Shown in pieces: positions 12,540 to 22,639 of a stretch of 64,000 bases of DNA; the stretch's first letter is position 1; every line of letters starts with the position of its first letter. The DNA comes from Spirogloea muscicola (lineage: Eukaryota > Streptophyta > Zygnematophyceae > Spirogloeales > Spirogloeaceae): contig WELB01000092.1 of NCBI GenBank assembly GCA_009602725.1, positions 313,014 through 377,013 on the forward strand. Reading direction: 5' to 3'. The position numbers and the translations under genes were made by a program. The notes beneath the pieces are model-generated. The model ran no database searches. It had not been told where the DNA came from and saw only the letters and a program-made list of their open reading frames with translations.

Positions 12540-13030
12540 AAAGAAGCAAGCGCGGCCAAATTAACTGGTGGCTGGGAGAGGCCAGCCCAATGGAATAGTA
12601 AGAAGTGGCTCTCCCAACGAGGGCAAGGGCTGTGAGAAGCCAGCCCGAAATTAATTGACAAGGTTCGAAGGGGCCAAACTACGAGCTAAGCAGCTACTAA
12701 GGGGCCTGAAGAGGCTATGGCAGAACGGGGGAGGATGGACCTACTCAGTACTTACGAGCCCAATGGAATGGACGAGGTCTGTCTGAAGGAGCCGGAGTGC
12801 TGAGGTACTGAGACAGCAGCAAGCGGACTCTCAGTAAGAAGAAGTGGCTCTCCCAAAGGGGGCAAGGGCTGTGAGAAGCCAGCCCGAAAAGAATTGACAA
12901 GGTTCGAAGGGGCCAAACTACGAGCTAAGCAGCGACTGCGGGGCCTAGTCAATCGATGCAAGTCTGAATAGCTAGCAGGCGGAAAGACGTCGCCGTGAAA
13001 AGCGTGAGCCGTGGTCGCCGAGCGGGTCGG
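12540..13030 (-). mobile_element. Opposing retrotransposon 3' end with two tail modules
   Basis: On the minus strand, 12950-13010 encodes GDVFPPASYSDLHRLTR, the C-terminus of the same family. Its tail runs down to about 12630 with two near-identical modules (12630 and 12840) containing GGGCTGTGAGAAGCCAGCCC. A further module variant lies at 12550-12620. This copy therefore faces the plus-strand copy tail to tail. Confidence 0.8.
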
Positions 13031-13350
13031 CTAGCGGCAGCAGGTGCTTCACAGCTGTAGACGTCGTTTTCTTGCCTTCGTACTCAGACGTCAACTGATC
13101 ACACTCTTCGGCATCACAGTTGACGACCGCTGCCACTTCCGACAACTGGAAGTCTGCCCGCCGCCGCCGCCCCGCCGCGGCTCGCGGCGGGCCTCCCGCG
13201 CCCCTGCGCCGCGCCAGTCAGCTCACGGAGGCCTCCGAGGCGGCGCTGCAGCAGTCGCCGGGTTGTGGCGACGGGCCGCCCTCCTCCAGCACGCCGGCGC
13301 CGGCTCCTGTGACAGCTGCGCACCAGAAGACCAGGCAGCCCACGGTCCTC

Positions 13351-16300
13351 ATGTCGACCAGGGACCAGTCGCTGGTGGCCCTCTGCATCGGCGTCTCCAG
13401 CAGCAGCGACGTCTGGAGGTCGGCTGGGCCCCCGTCCTGGCCAGCCCCTTGTAGCAACTGAGCCTGTAGCAACTGGTCGATATTTGCTCGCCTTCACAGC
13501 AATGCAGATGCATCGAATTCCGACAGACACGGTATCCGTTGCCTCCGCATCTTACATAGCTAGCCAACGACTAGTGATCTATATTGCAGGAGGAAGAGGC
13601 GTTCCATCGAGCGGCTGCCTTCGGAGCTGGCCGTGGACCTCTTCCATGCCCTCCTCAAGAATCGCCGCATCACCGCACCTTCCCTGGAGTATGATCATTT
13701 TTTAAACTCGTGGACAAGGATTGCTCAGATGATAATGAGACTCTTACTCAGAAGCCCTGGCGAGCCTCTTAGGTTGGCCCAGCGACACCAGTCTCAACGA
13801 AAATTTGCTACTCTATTAGCAGGTCCACGTGTGCCTCTGGTCATAGACATTCACGTTTCGCAGAATCTGATTGATCTACCGAATTGACACCCAGTAGCTC
13901 GTTTCACCAGGCTGTTCCAGCGGGTGGTCGACAACGTGTGCCTGGCCGGGCACCCAGGCGTGGACACCACCTGGCTTGCCTACCTTGGAGGCTATTCATA
14001 CATGAAAGCCCTAAGCCTCGACGGCTGCAAGGGTGTCACGAGCGCATCCCTTTGGCACCTGACTGGTACTGTGGGCAGCTGCCGTTGCAGAGGGTTTTCC
14101 TTGTCCCAAGCTGTGTAGAGAGGCTGGCTCTGGCTGTTTGCTGCTGTTCAAGTGTATCAGAACCAACTGCCTGTGCCTGCTGTTTCTCAGGCTTGCATCT
14201 GCAAATGACGTGTCCTTTGTCCTCCCATTCCTCTGCCTTAGGACTGCCCTTGCTAGAGAAGCTGACAATCGCCCGATGCGCCAAGGTGGGGAGCAAAGCA
14301 CTGGACCACATTCTGAACCTGCCAAGGCTCAATTGGCTCAGCCTAGCAGAGACCGGTGTGAAGGATGCCGCACTGCCGTCACTGGCTAGCCTGACCAGGC
14401 TCAGCCACCTCGATCTGGGAGGGCTTCCAGTCTCTGACAACACTATCGCTTCATTTGAGGTGAGGTGCTGCTTTGATCAAAGAGTAGGTTCAAGGAGTCA
14501 CAAGGGAGACAGAGAAACAGCCTGCAGACAGAGCTCAATGACATTACTGACTTCTCACATATGAAGCTGTTGGGTGGACCAATGGTCAATATATGTGATA
14601 CATCATGAAGCAGAGGTCCAAGGAAAATCAGTGCGAGGGTGGCTGTATTGTTCAGACGCCTCATCAACATCTGCCTGAGTGCTGATATAAGTCATGGAGT
14701 AAAGACCATGCAACAATACCAGTTCTTCCAAAGTCTAAGGCCGTTGTGGTCAATCTTAAGTAGCTGATGAAATACAAGCCAACGCCCGCTAACCATGTCT
14801 GTAATTGCTGAAGATCGTCCCAACTATATGTAGCTCCATGGTTGTACTGTATGCACTTCTCTTCCTGCCTTGCTCATAGTGACTAATTGCTTTCTATGCA
14901 GGGCCTCAAGCACCTTACATCACTCACTGTTTGGGGTAGTGATATCTCAGACTCCTCCCTTCCTTCATTCATGAGGCTGCCAAAGCTTGAATTGCTCAAC
15001 CTTGCGCTGTCAAGCATTACCTGCTTCCCAGTGCTACCATCTCTGACCACTCTTCAGCTCGCTGGTTGCAAGCTTCAGAGTTTGTTTATGCACCTGGACG
15101 ATCATGGAGGTATGCAAGCAATTTCTTGATTGCTGTCAAATACAGTCTTAGCCATCAACATAGAGGTTGAGTTTTAATTAGAGAAAGGTAACAGAAGCTT
15201 GCGTGTTGAGATTTGCCTGCTAGTTCTTTCCTTGCGCTGCTTATGATTGAACAGGTCATCACCTGATCTATCACATGCATGTCCGGTTCTAGAAGGAGCA
15301 CTACCCGTCTTGCAAATCTTCCCTAATTATAATGCTGGACAATGAGTCATAGTTAGACTTGCACAGCTCTTACTGTACTTTTGCTAGGCAATGGTCTCTT
15401 TGATATATTGTTCATGATGAAGTCATGTCCAGCCTCAGTCTTGTTTCTGAGTGACTCCTCAAACTAGTCTGCTGATCCTGTAGTGCAGCAAACTGGACTT
15501 GCCAGTTTTGTGCAGGCTGCGACAATTAAACATGCATCTGGTTTGACATTACTGCAGGATCCAGTGCAGAACGAGTTGAACAGTGCCCTAGTGTGGAATC
15601 TCGAGAACATTCCAGCTTACAGGTTCTTGGCCTTGGGGATTGTCAACTTCAGGACTTCTCCTGGTTAAAACTCACAAGAGATCTGACAAGTATAGATCTT
15701 TCAGGAAATGTTGCCTCATTCTTCATCTCTCCACTTGCACAGGTACACGTGTAGGACTCTACTTGCCTTGGATACATAAAACCAGCCTCATAACTTTGTG
15801 CAATTGATTATTTGGAAGCTTTTGCACACCTTTTCCAGGCCAGAAAGATACCTGAGCATGTAGAAATCTAATTTATTCTTGCAGGGCTTGCAGGAGCACA
15901 ACCCTCTCCCAGTGACAGCCACAATGACATGAAAGAGATGCCCATCACGGCCCTAATTAAGTTGTAGACCATTGACATTTCATCTCAATGCCAGGTGGCA
16001 GCAAAGTTGAAGCGGCTCAATCTGAGCGAGACAAGTGTGACATCAGACGACCTGAGCCTGCTCTCTGGTCATGCTCCAATTTTAGAGACACTACTACTCA
16101 GGGAATCAGCTGTTGACGACAAAGCATTTATGGTCCTGCAGATGATGCCCTCTCTTACCAACGTGGACATGAGAGGCACTGCAGTGAAAGGTATGCTAGC
16201 ATCCTTTGGCATATGCAGGATAGGACTCTCTCGGATCAAGCAACATCACTGCTACTGTATCACTCAACCAAGGAGAACAGCATACGCTTCCACATAGCGA

Positions 16301-17518
16301 GCAACAGTTTCCTACTTACATGTTGCAAGAATCATGTTGCAAGGACTATGCATTTTCATAAAGTGATATGATTGCATCTCAAATCTGCCAGTGTCCTGCC
16401 TAGTGTTGCGCGGTAGACTCCATTGAGAGATTTCTGATAGATTTCTTGTGACCTCGGCAGTGTGTGCTTTCTGCGTTCTGCTGACACAGTAATATAAGTT
16501 GTTCTGATTGTATCTTTTACATTAAGGTTATATCATAGATGCAAGTTTGCCGGAGCCTAGGACCTTCACACCCACAATCAACTCACTTGCGGCCCTGCCA
16601 ATGCTTGTCCAACTGGACTTGAGGGGGACTCATATCACAGATACTGGCTGCCTCTACCTGTCACACGTCTCCAGTTTGAAAGTTTTGCTGCTAAACGGGG
16701 AGTACCTCACTGACTGTTGCCTCCCCCACCTCGCAGGTACTTCTGTAGTGCAATAAGGGTGATGTAGAATGAACGTAACATCTCATATCAAGAAAGATCT
16801 CGAGGAATAGATGCTGGCAATGACTACGACAATCGATAAATTGACTAGAGATCACCCTCTGCTGTTACTTTTGCCTCTGCTCATCACCTTGGAGTACATT
16901 GTATCTAGACAACAAGGAATATGTGTGACACTCATATAGCTCAATGCAGATTTGAAACAGAGTTTGACACACAAATAGCACAGCACTTATGCTACTTGCT
17001 GCGTTTGCCTGATTGCAACGCCAACTTGGAATCTTACTTCTCTGTGTTGTCTTGTCTGGCGTGACCGTGCAGCATTATCAAGACTTAACCTGCTTGCCCT
17101 GGAAGGAGCAATGATAACAGATATGGGGTTGCGAGCTCTCTTCATGGCACCTTCACTGCGGGAGATATTTCTTGAGGATTGCTGGCTTTTAACTGCTCAT
17201 GGCTTGGCTTCGCTACAGAGAGCCTTACCTCTAGCAGCTGTCCACATTGGGGGAGGCGAGGTGTTCAAGATGGGGGAGGAAAGAGTCGCAGAACAAGCAA
17301 GCAGTGAGGAAGAATGGGAAGACAAGATGGCTAGTCCATCTCTTGGAGTGCTCACGTGCCTTGGTGAAGAGGGCCGGGAGGAGAGGAAGAGACGGAAGAA
17401 AAGAGGCGGCAAGCGGAGGCTGGGCAGAGGCAGGCCAGACGTCCAGCAAGCTGCAGTAATCAAGTTGCAGCTTTCTGTACTTGTTCCACGTGGTAATTGC
17501 CCGGACCGAGCAGGCTAG
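13351..17518 (+). CDS. Plant leucine-rich-repeat (RNI-like) protein
   Basis: Nine exons give 594 residues: 13351-13418, 13590-13688, 13911-14065, 14242-14459, 14902-15109, 15558-15742, 15995-16190, 16527-16736, 17073-17518. All phases agree. The N-terminus reads LVALCIG...DVWRRKRRSIERLPSEL, the family's opening. It is followed by cysteine-containing LRRs (LPLLEKLTIARC, LTRLSHLDLGG, LKRLNLSETSV, LVQLDLRGTHIT) and the closing SLREIFLEDCWLLT. This is the plant LRR family typified by Arabidopsis At4g23840 (about 600 residues), function unknown. The last 80 or so residues after the final LRR are Lys/Arg/Glu-rich and have no counterpart I recall. The frame is open upstream to 13120, but homology supports the 13351 ATG. 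No membrane segment or F-box is visible. Confidence 0.88.
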
Positions 17519-18979
17519 TGTGTGGCATCTGTGAGGAAGTATAATGGAGATGGAAACTCCTAGAGAAGACGTGTTTTGCTGTACTCTCTGTGCAAGATTG
17601 TTTGTGGTGAAGCAGTCCAAAGAAAAGGGATCAATGCTGGTCACTTCGTTGTGAAGATCGAAGCTTGTCCACTGCAGATGAACGCTTACAGTATACTCGA
17701 GCACAGCTGCTAGCTACCCGAGAGGCAATGACTTGCCAATGTGCACCACTTGATTTTGGAGAGGATCTTCGCGCTGGCCCATGAAGTCAGGTGTCATTCA
17801 CCTATACTTGCAGGAGAGCTTGATCAGGCACACTGATGCCCCAAATGCACGCTGATTAATGCTCCTCTATGCCTACATGCGATGCTATACTCGACAATCA
17901 CTCAATAACTACCTGGAGCTTGTGATCAAGCTGAAGTGCATAGAAGTTGGTGCACAGTGTCCACTCGTTTCTAGCTTCATGATGAGTTTCATCTGTGACC
18001 TCCTTCATTTTCTATGATCAGAATGGTCGCTGTTCTGCAGATAAGTTGACAGCTTGCAGAAGGCAATATTGTAAATTTCTTGTCTACAAGCCTCTGCAGC
18101 AGTTTGATGGGCTTCTGCAAATTGTACTTGGCAGCAAGAAGCAGCACAGGGCTCATCCTCTCTTCTGACTGTCTGGGCTTTTGCCCCTGGAATAAGACGC
18201 TGCCTCGTGTTGAGGTGTTGATTCTGGACCTTCCTGTACTTACAGAGCTAGAACGGAATGGATATTTGAGAGACTACTGTTTGTAAGCAATTCCGTGTTC
18301 TGATGGTTCTCTCAATTCAATGTAAGTAGCTTGCACATGCAGATGTAGTTATGCGCTCAGAATGCTCACAGCAGCTTTTGCCTATCAATTTTGCAGTGCT
18401 CAACCTTGGCAACACTATGACTTTGGGGACCTTTTGTTAGGCTTCCTCCTCCCTCGCTTAAGTCCTGAAGCTTTGGAACAACCATATTCAGGTCCAAATT
18501 GCCAAACTCGTACCAAGCTAGGCATCGACTGAGATTGCTGCTTGCTTGAGCTTCGGTCAACCATGTAGGTGACTGTGATGACATGTTGACACAGTGGTTT
18601 CCTGTGCTCAGGCATCACCTTGACCCGCCACAGCAATCAAGCCTTACCAGTGACTACTGGCCCTGCAAGCTGGAACGCAAGCATCCTTTTCAGACCAAAA
18701 CTTTGAGCATACAAAAGAGGACATACTCCTTCTCGCCTTCAAGGTCAAGGGTGGATGTGTCACTGGCCTTGGCAAGAATGTGTCCTTATCCCGGATCATA
18801 CTACAAACCCAGACCCGGGGTAGCTAAATGTTGGGCCGTTACAAGACAGCATGGCATATTACAGCAGAGTGCTTGCTTGCTACAGCAAAGCTGATGGTAA
18901 AGTTGCAGATAGGGGTTGGGTTTCGATTCGCCAGTACTCTCTCAGGAAGTCCATGACAAGCTCTAGTGCCAGTGCACAG

Positions 18980-19204
18980 AACCTGTATATCCAGGAAGAA
19001 GTGCAGCCTTGAGTTGACCAGCCCGACAGGGAGGACAAGTGTCCCATAGATATTGATGGGCCATTTGATACTGGTGGAGAAGCCACGGCCATGACCTACA
19101 AAAGAAGCAGCGGCCCAGTAGAGATGAATGGGCACTTCATCAAAAGGGATGACGCTGTAATGCCAGCCAGAAGGAGGAAGCCCCTTACGGACTCGAGCTA
19201 CCAT
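18980..19204 (-). CDS. Possible exon of an unrecognised protein
   Basis: The minus frame begins MVARVRKGLPPSGWHYSV and continues through an aromatic-rich stretch (HLYWAAASFVGHGRGF) to LHFFLDIQ, followed by a possible donor CAG|GTTCTG. Its composition looks protein-like rather than random. I recognise no family, and the flanking exons cannot be fixed. It could also be a chance open frame. Confidence 0.25.
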
Positions 19205-19503
19205 TGAGGAAAGGCTTTGGGAACCTGGCCCATGACTGGTCTACATGCAAAAATTCCTCTGAAGAGGTCACGAGTTATCGGAAGACGTTGGATTGCCAGC
19301 TCTTAGAAGTCGTTTGTTGATCTAGGCAGCAGTGCCGGCACAGGAGGCCTATGCTGTAAGAGGTAATGAAGTGGTATTTGAGGACAATGATGCTCTGATA
19401 TCACGAATCGGCGGGAGGAAGTGCGATCAACCGACTTGTTGACAGGATGAGTGCTACATCAAGGAGCTGGTGTGCGTTTCCTGTACTTAAGAGAGTGGGG
19501 TGC

Positions 19504-19555
19504 ATTCCAGTAGCAGTGACACACACTAGCTAGGTGTGTGTCACTGCAGTGGAAT
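19504..19555. repeat. Imperfect palindrome with 14-bp perfect core arms
   Basis: GCAGTGACACACAC at 19513-19526 pairs exactly with 19534-19547 around a seven-base loop. ATTCCA at the outer left also pairs with TGGAAT at the outer right after a small bulge. Confidence 0.75.
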
Positions 19556-19740
19556 AGGTTACAAGGTTTTGCAAGTTGCACTTCCATGATTGCGTATGGT
19601 GGGGCATACATTGGTACATACGTCAATCAATTTCATGCTGCCTCCAAGTGCGAGAAGCTTGAAGGACGCCCTCTAGACTGTCCACCATCCCTCTGGAAGG
19701 CATCTGTTGTGCCGCAAAGCCAGAGCTTCTTGTTTCACAT

Positions 19741-19862
19741 TCACACTGTAGCCGGAGGGAGTTGGTCCTTGAAGGTCGACGACAGCGTCCAGAGATCAAT
19801 GGTCAGGCGAGCGCCCTTGGAGGCAGCGCATACGTCAATGACAATGAGCAGGCGAATGGTCA
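19741..19862 (-). CDS. Possible exon or gene fragment, unrecognised
   Basis: An ATG at about 19862 opens MTIRLLIVIDVCAASKG and runs for about 40 codons to PPATV before a stop. A downstream frame ending SRGRPSSFSHLEAA could be joined by splicing. No family is recognised. Confidence 0.2.
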
Positions 19863-19929
19863 TGCTTGTTTGCTCAACTTCTCTTTTGCTCAACTTACAG
19901 TCAAAGCCTTGTGCAAAAGTGTGACAATG

Positions 19930-22465
19930 ACCAGGTAAAAGGCGAAGAAAGACACTTCCAGTAGAGGGCGATGGCTGTGACGGGCCAGCCCAGAAAACGA
20001 GTTGGAAAAGTTCGAAGGGGCCAGAAAAGCCAGAAGCGGCTGCTGATATTAAAAGAGCGGCTGTGAAAGCCAGCCAGATGCATACAGGTGTTCATGACGG
20101 AGCCACAGGCTAGACAGCCAGGGCGCTCTTAGTAACCCCGTGTCAGCAGTAGGAAGTCAGATGAGCTGAGGGGAGGAAGAGCAACCCCGCTGCGCAAGCC
20201 AGAGGCTGCTGCAAGGGCACGACCAGCGCGGCGATGCAAAGCAAGCGCTTGGGAACGCTGTAGCGACATAGACAAACGCATACGGTAGCAGGACACAAGA
20301 CCCAAAGGCACCGAGCCACCGGGAAGGGCTGCACCCTGTTCCCGGCGCCGCTGGTCAGCTTGAGATGCCAGCAGCGAAAGTAACGAGGACCACCGACCCC
20401 CGTAACACCCATGGATGTCCATGGCCAGGGGGTAAAAGGTATCACCCGCCGGGTGGTCCTTGTACTTGTGCAACTTCTTCTGTTCGGCCACCTTCACGGC
20501 ATAGCCGGTCTCAGAAGTTACGGGGCCCTTCGTCCGGAAGCTGTCGGTTAGGACGACGTCCATGAGAAGCCGCTTGCCACCTCCCAGGGGGACGCCGACC
20601 AGATCGACACGCCGCGTCCGAGGGACCCCGTTGCGGAGCTGGACGGGCATCACCCCGGTGCTCTCCAACGCCACTTGATATCCCGCCTCCTTGACGATGC
20701 CATACATGGCGTCACGTAGGAGGTTGTGGGAGCCCGTGCGCTCACTGCCTTTGGCACACCTGAGCATGTGGTCACCCATGAGCACTGCATCATGCTCAAT
20801 AAGCCCACATTCACATTGGGTCACCCCTGCCAAGCACAGGGATGGTAAGCCAAGACGGCGGCGCATAGCATCGCAAAACAAAGCATTTTCCATCCGCAAG
20901 CCCGCATGCAAAGGCAAAGCGCGGAGCCACTCAGACGCTCCCAGAGACGAAACAGATAGGAGCCGAGCCTGGCCTCGAGCATCCCCTTGGAGGAGACTCC
21001 GGAGATGCTCCAGTGGTTGCTCGTCTGCAGCACGGGAAAACCGCGATTGAGCCTTAACATCAGAAACGTCAGCCCAGGCAGCAAAGCTAACAGGCTCATT
21101 CACCAGAGGCGGGTATGCGGCAAAGAGGTCCTGTTGGCATGCTTTGAGAGTCACTTGGAAAGGCAGACTCCCCTGAACCACGTTACTGATGTGAGGCGCC
21201 AACACACGTTGTTGCTCAAGGAGGAATCGTCCAGATATGGACGAGGCCACCTGGGCCCAGCAGCCAAGGTACGCTGGTCTGCATAAGCGGACCAAGGGGC
21301 GACAACCAAGCCCACCGTGACGTATGGGCAGCGTACATTGCACCAGTGCTGCTGGAGACTGCTCTAGGAGTGGGTGAGCAATCAGATCAGCAAGGCATTG
21401 CTGAAGCTTGACATCAATGGATGCATAGATAGCATCCAAGCTGACCGACGGTGGGACCGTACGCAGGAGGTAACACGGCCGCTGTGCCACACTCCTGGTC
21501 AAAATGGCCACTGCCAACTGAGAGTCCCCAAGGCGTGGGAGCTCTGGCAGGACCTGCATGTATCCTTGGAGACGCGCAAGGACAGCACCCTCCGAGAAAG
21601 ACGGGTCCCCTAGTGGCACTCCCAAAATCCTCAAGCCGCCCTCTGGAGTCTGACAAGATGTAGGCAACGAGGAGAAGAGGGAAAGAGGGATGCCAATAGG
21701 GGACCAGGCGGAGCACTTAGCCGGATTGACCCCAAGCCCAATAAGCTGGAGCTGGTGCTGAAGCGTGCCGAAAGCTTGCAGCACCTCCACTGGGGGGCCG
21801 AGGAGCGTGGTATCATCCGCGTAACTCGGGAGGAGAACGCCAGGGTGAGCGCTCGCCGTGTTGCGCAAAGCACGGTGATGCGCCAGAGCGAAGAGAAAAC
21901 CTCCCATTGGATCACCTTGCCGTGTCCCCGTCTTTGACTGCAAAACAGCCAAAGAACTCCCTGCCCCCCACAACAATGCAGATGGCGAGCCATACATGCA
22001 TCGGAAGTGAGGGAGGAGGGTGGGAAAGTACTGCCTTAGCTCCTCGGCAATAACCTGCCGATCCACAGTGTTGAAGGCATTCTGTACGTCCACGCTCAAG
22101 GCCAGCCAATGGGGGTTGACATCCAGTGCCGCTCGTACCCCGTGCACCAGGGTCTCAGCGCCAGCACGCATCCCAGCCCCAAACTGGTGGGGATGGAAGT
22201 GCGCCTGGGCATCGTCCTGAATCTGCATGATTAGGGTGCGCCCCACGAGGCGCGACAGAACCTCCCCCATCGAGATAGGACGCACTCCCCCGCTGTCCTT
22301 CTGCAAAGCAATGAGATTGCTTGTGCAGAGGACTGCGCCTACTCGTTGGGTGAGGTGTCCACGCGCAACATGTTGTGCAACCCTAAGCAGCAGATTGAAG
22401 TCCTCCTCTGAGTCGTCCTCCCCATACAGCTCCCGCAAGTGCTCAAAGAGCATGCCCGAAAAGAA
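19930..22465 (-). mobile_element. Non-LTR retrotransposon with intact RT and restriction-like endonuclease frame, 5'-truncated
   Basis: The element runs right to left: its coding part enters at about 22465, stops at 20129, and is followed by a tail with hairpin modules to about 19930. The frame is open for nearly 780 codons without a stop or frameshift, so the insertion is probably recent. The upstream boundary falls inside another copy's tail (22466-22600), so the true 5' end, ORF1 and 5' UTR are missing. Confidence 0.85.
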
Positions 22466-22525
22466 GAAGTGGCTCTTCCAATGGGGGCAAGGGCTGTGAG
22501 AAGCCAGCCCGAAAAGAATTGACAA
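20129..22525 (-). CDS. Reverse transcriptase / restriction-like endonuclease polyprotein
   Basis: The 798-codon frame copies element RNA into DNA at the target site. Visible reverse transcriptase blocks are VRPISMGEVLSRLVGR, the metal-binding motif SVDVQNAFNTVDR (around residue 149), GTRQGDPMGGFLF (190s), SYADDTTLL (YADD 225-228) and GLRILGVPLGD. The C-terminal third has a Cys/His cluster at 571-590 (C-X-C...H-X3-C). It is followed by RRVDLVG...LLMDV (639-657; D-X14-D) and AEQKKLHKYKD, which is the signature of restriction-like-endonuclease non-LTR elements. No apurinic endonuclease domain is seen, although the N-terminus is truncated. The first 20 or so codons (22466-22525) derive from a neighbouring tail repeat, not from the element. 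The last 50 codons recur in the truncated copies across the window. Confidence 0.88.
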   Translation of the reverse strand: MSILFGLASHSPCPHWKSHFFFSGMLFEHLRELYGEDDSEEDFNLLLRVAQHVARGHLTQRVGAVLCTSNLIALQKDSGGVRPISMGEVLSRLVGRTLIMQIQDDAQAHFHPHQFGAGMRAGAETLVHGVRAALDVNPHWLALSVDVQNAFNTVDRQVIAEELRQYFPTLLPHFRCMYGSPSALLWGAGSSLAVLQSKTGTRQGDPMGGFLFALAHHRALRNTASAHPGVLLPSYADDTTLLGPPVEVLQAFGTLQHQLQLIGLGVNPAKCSAWSPIGIPLSLFSSLPTSCQTPEGGLRILGVPLGDPSFSEGAVLARLQGYMQVLPELPRLGDSQLAVAILTRSVAQRPCYLLRTVPPSVSLDAIYASIDVKLQQCLADLIAHPLLEQSPAALVQCTLPIRHGGLGCRPLVRLCRPAYLGCWAQVASSISGRFLLEQQRVLAPHISNVVQGSLPFQVTLKACQQDLFAAYPPLVNEPVSFAAWADVSDVKAQSRFSRAADEQPLEHLRSLLQGDARGQARLLSVSSLGASEWLRALPLHAGLRMENALFCDAMRRRLGLPSLCLAGVTQCECGLIEHDAVLMGDHMLRCAKGSERTGSHNLLRDAMYGIVKEAGYQVALESTGVMPVQLRNGVPRTRRVDLVGVPLGGGKRLLMDVVLTDSFRTKGPVTSETGYAVKVAEQKKLHKYKDHPAGDTFYPLAMDIHGCYGGRWSSLLSLLASQADQRRREQGAALPGGSVPLGLVSCYRMRLSMSLQRSQALALHRRAGRALAAASGLRSGVALPPLSSSDFLLLTRGY

Positions 22526-22600
22526 GGTTCGAAGGGGCCAGACTACGAGCTAAGCAGCTACTAAGGGGCCTGACGAGGAAATGGGCCAGAAAAGCGTTAG
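22466..22600 (-). repeat. Retrotransposon tail module abutting the intact element
   Basis: It contains GGGCTGTGAGAAGCCAGCCC and the following GACAAGGTTCGAAGGGGCC block, nearly identical to 12640, 12840 and 42670. The intact element appears to have inserted into, or next to, this older tail. Confidence 0.75.
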
Positions 22601-22639
22601 GAGGCGAAGGTCAAGAGCTCGTGACTAACTGGAGCCGCC

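Larger units (their letters stand above)
17519..19930. other. Gene-poor stretch with unassigned coding-like pieces
   Basis: This holds the LRR gene's 3' side and no recognisable family. Coding-like minus-strand frames occur near 18980-19204 and 19741-19862, described separately. A near-perfect hairpin lies at 19504-19555. No tail modules occur before 19930. Confidence 0.4.

Noticed and set aside
22466-22525. N-terminal codons of the 798-codon reverse transcriptase frame as part of the enzyme
   Set aside because: They translate a tail repeat also present at 12330 and 42670, so they are not native to the element's protein.
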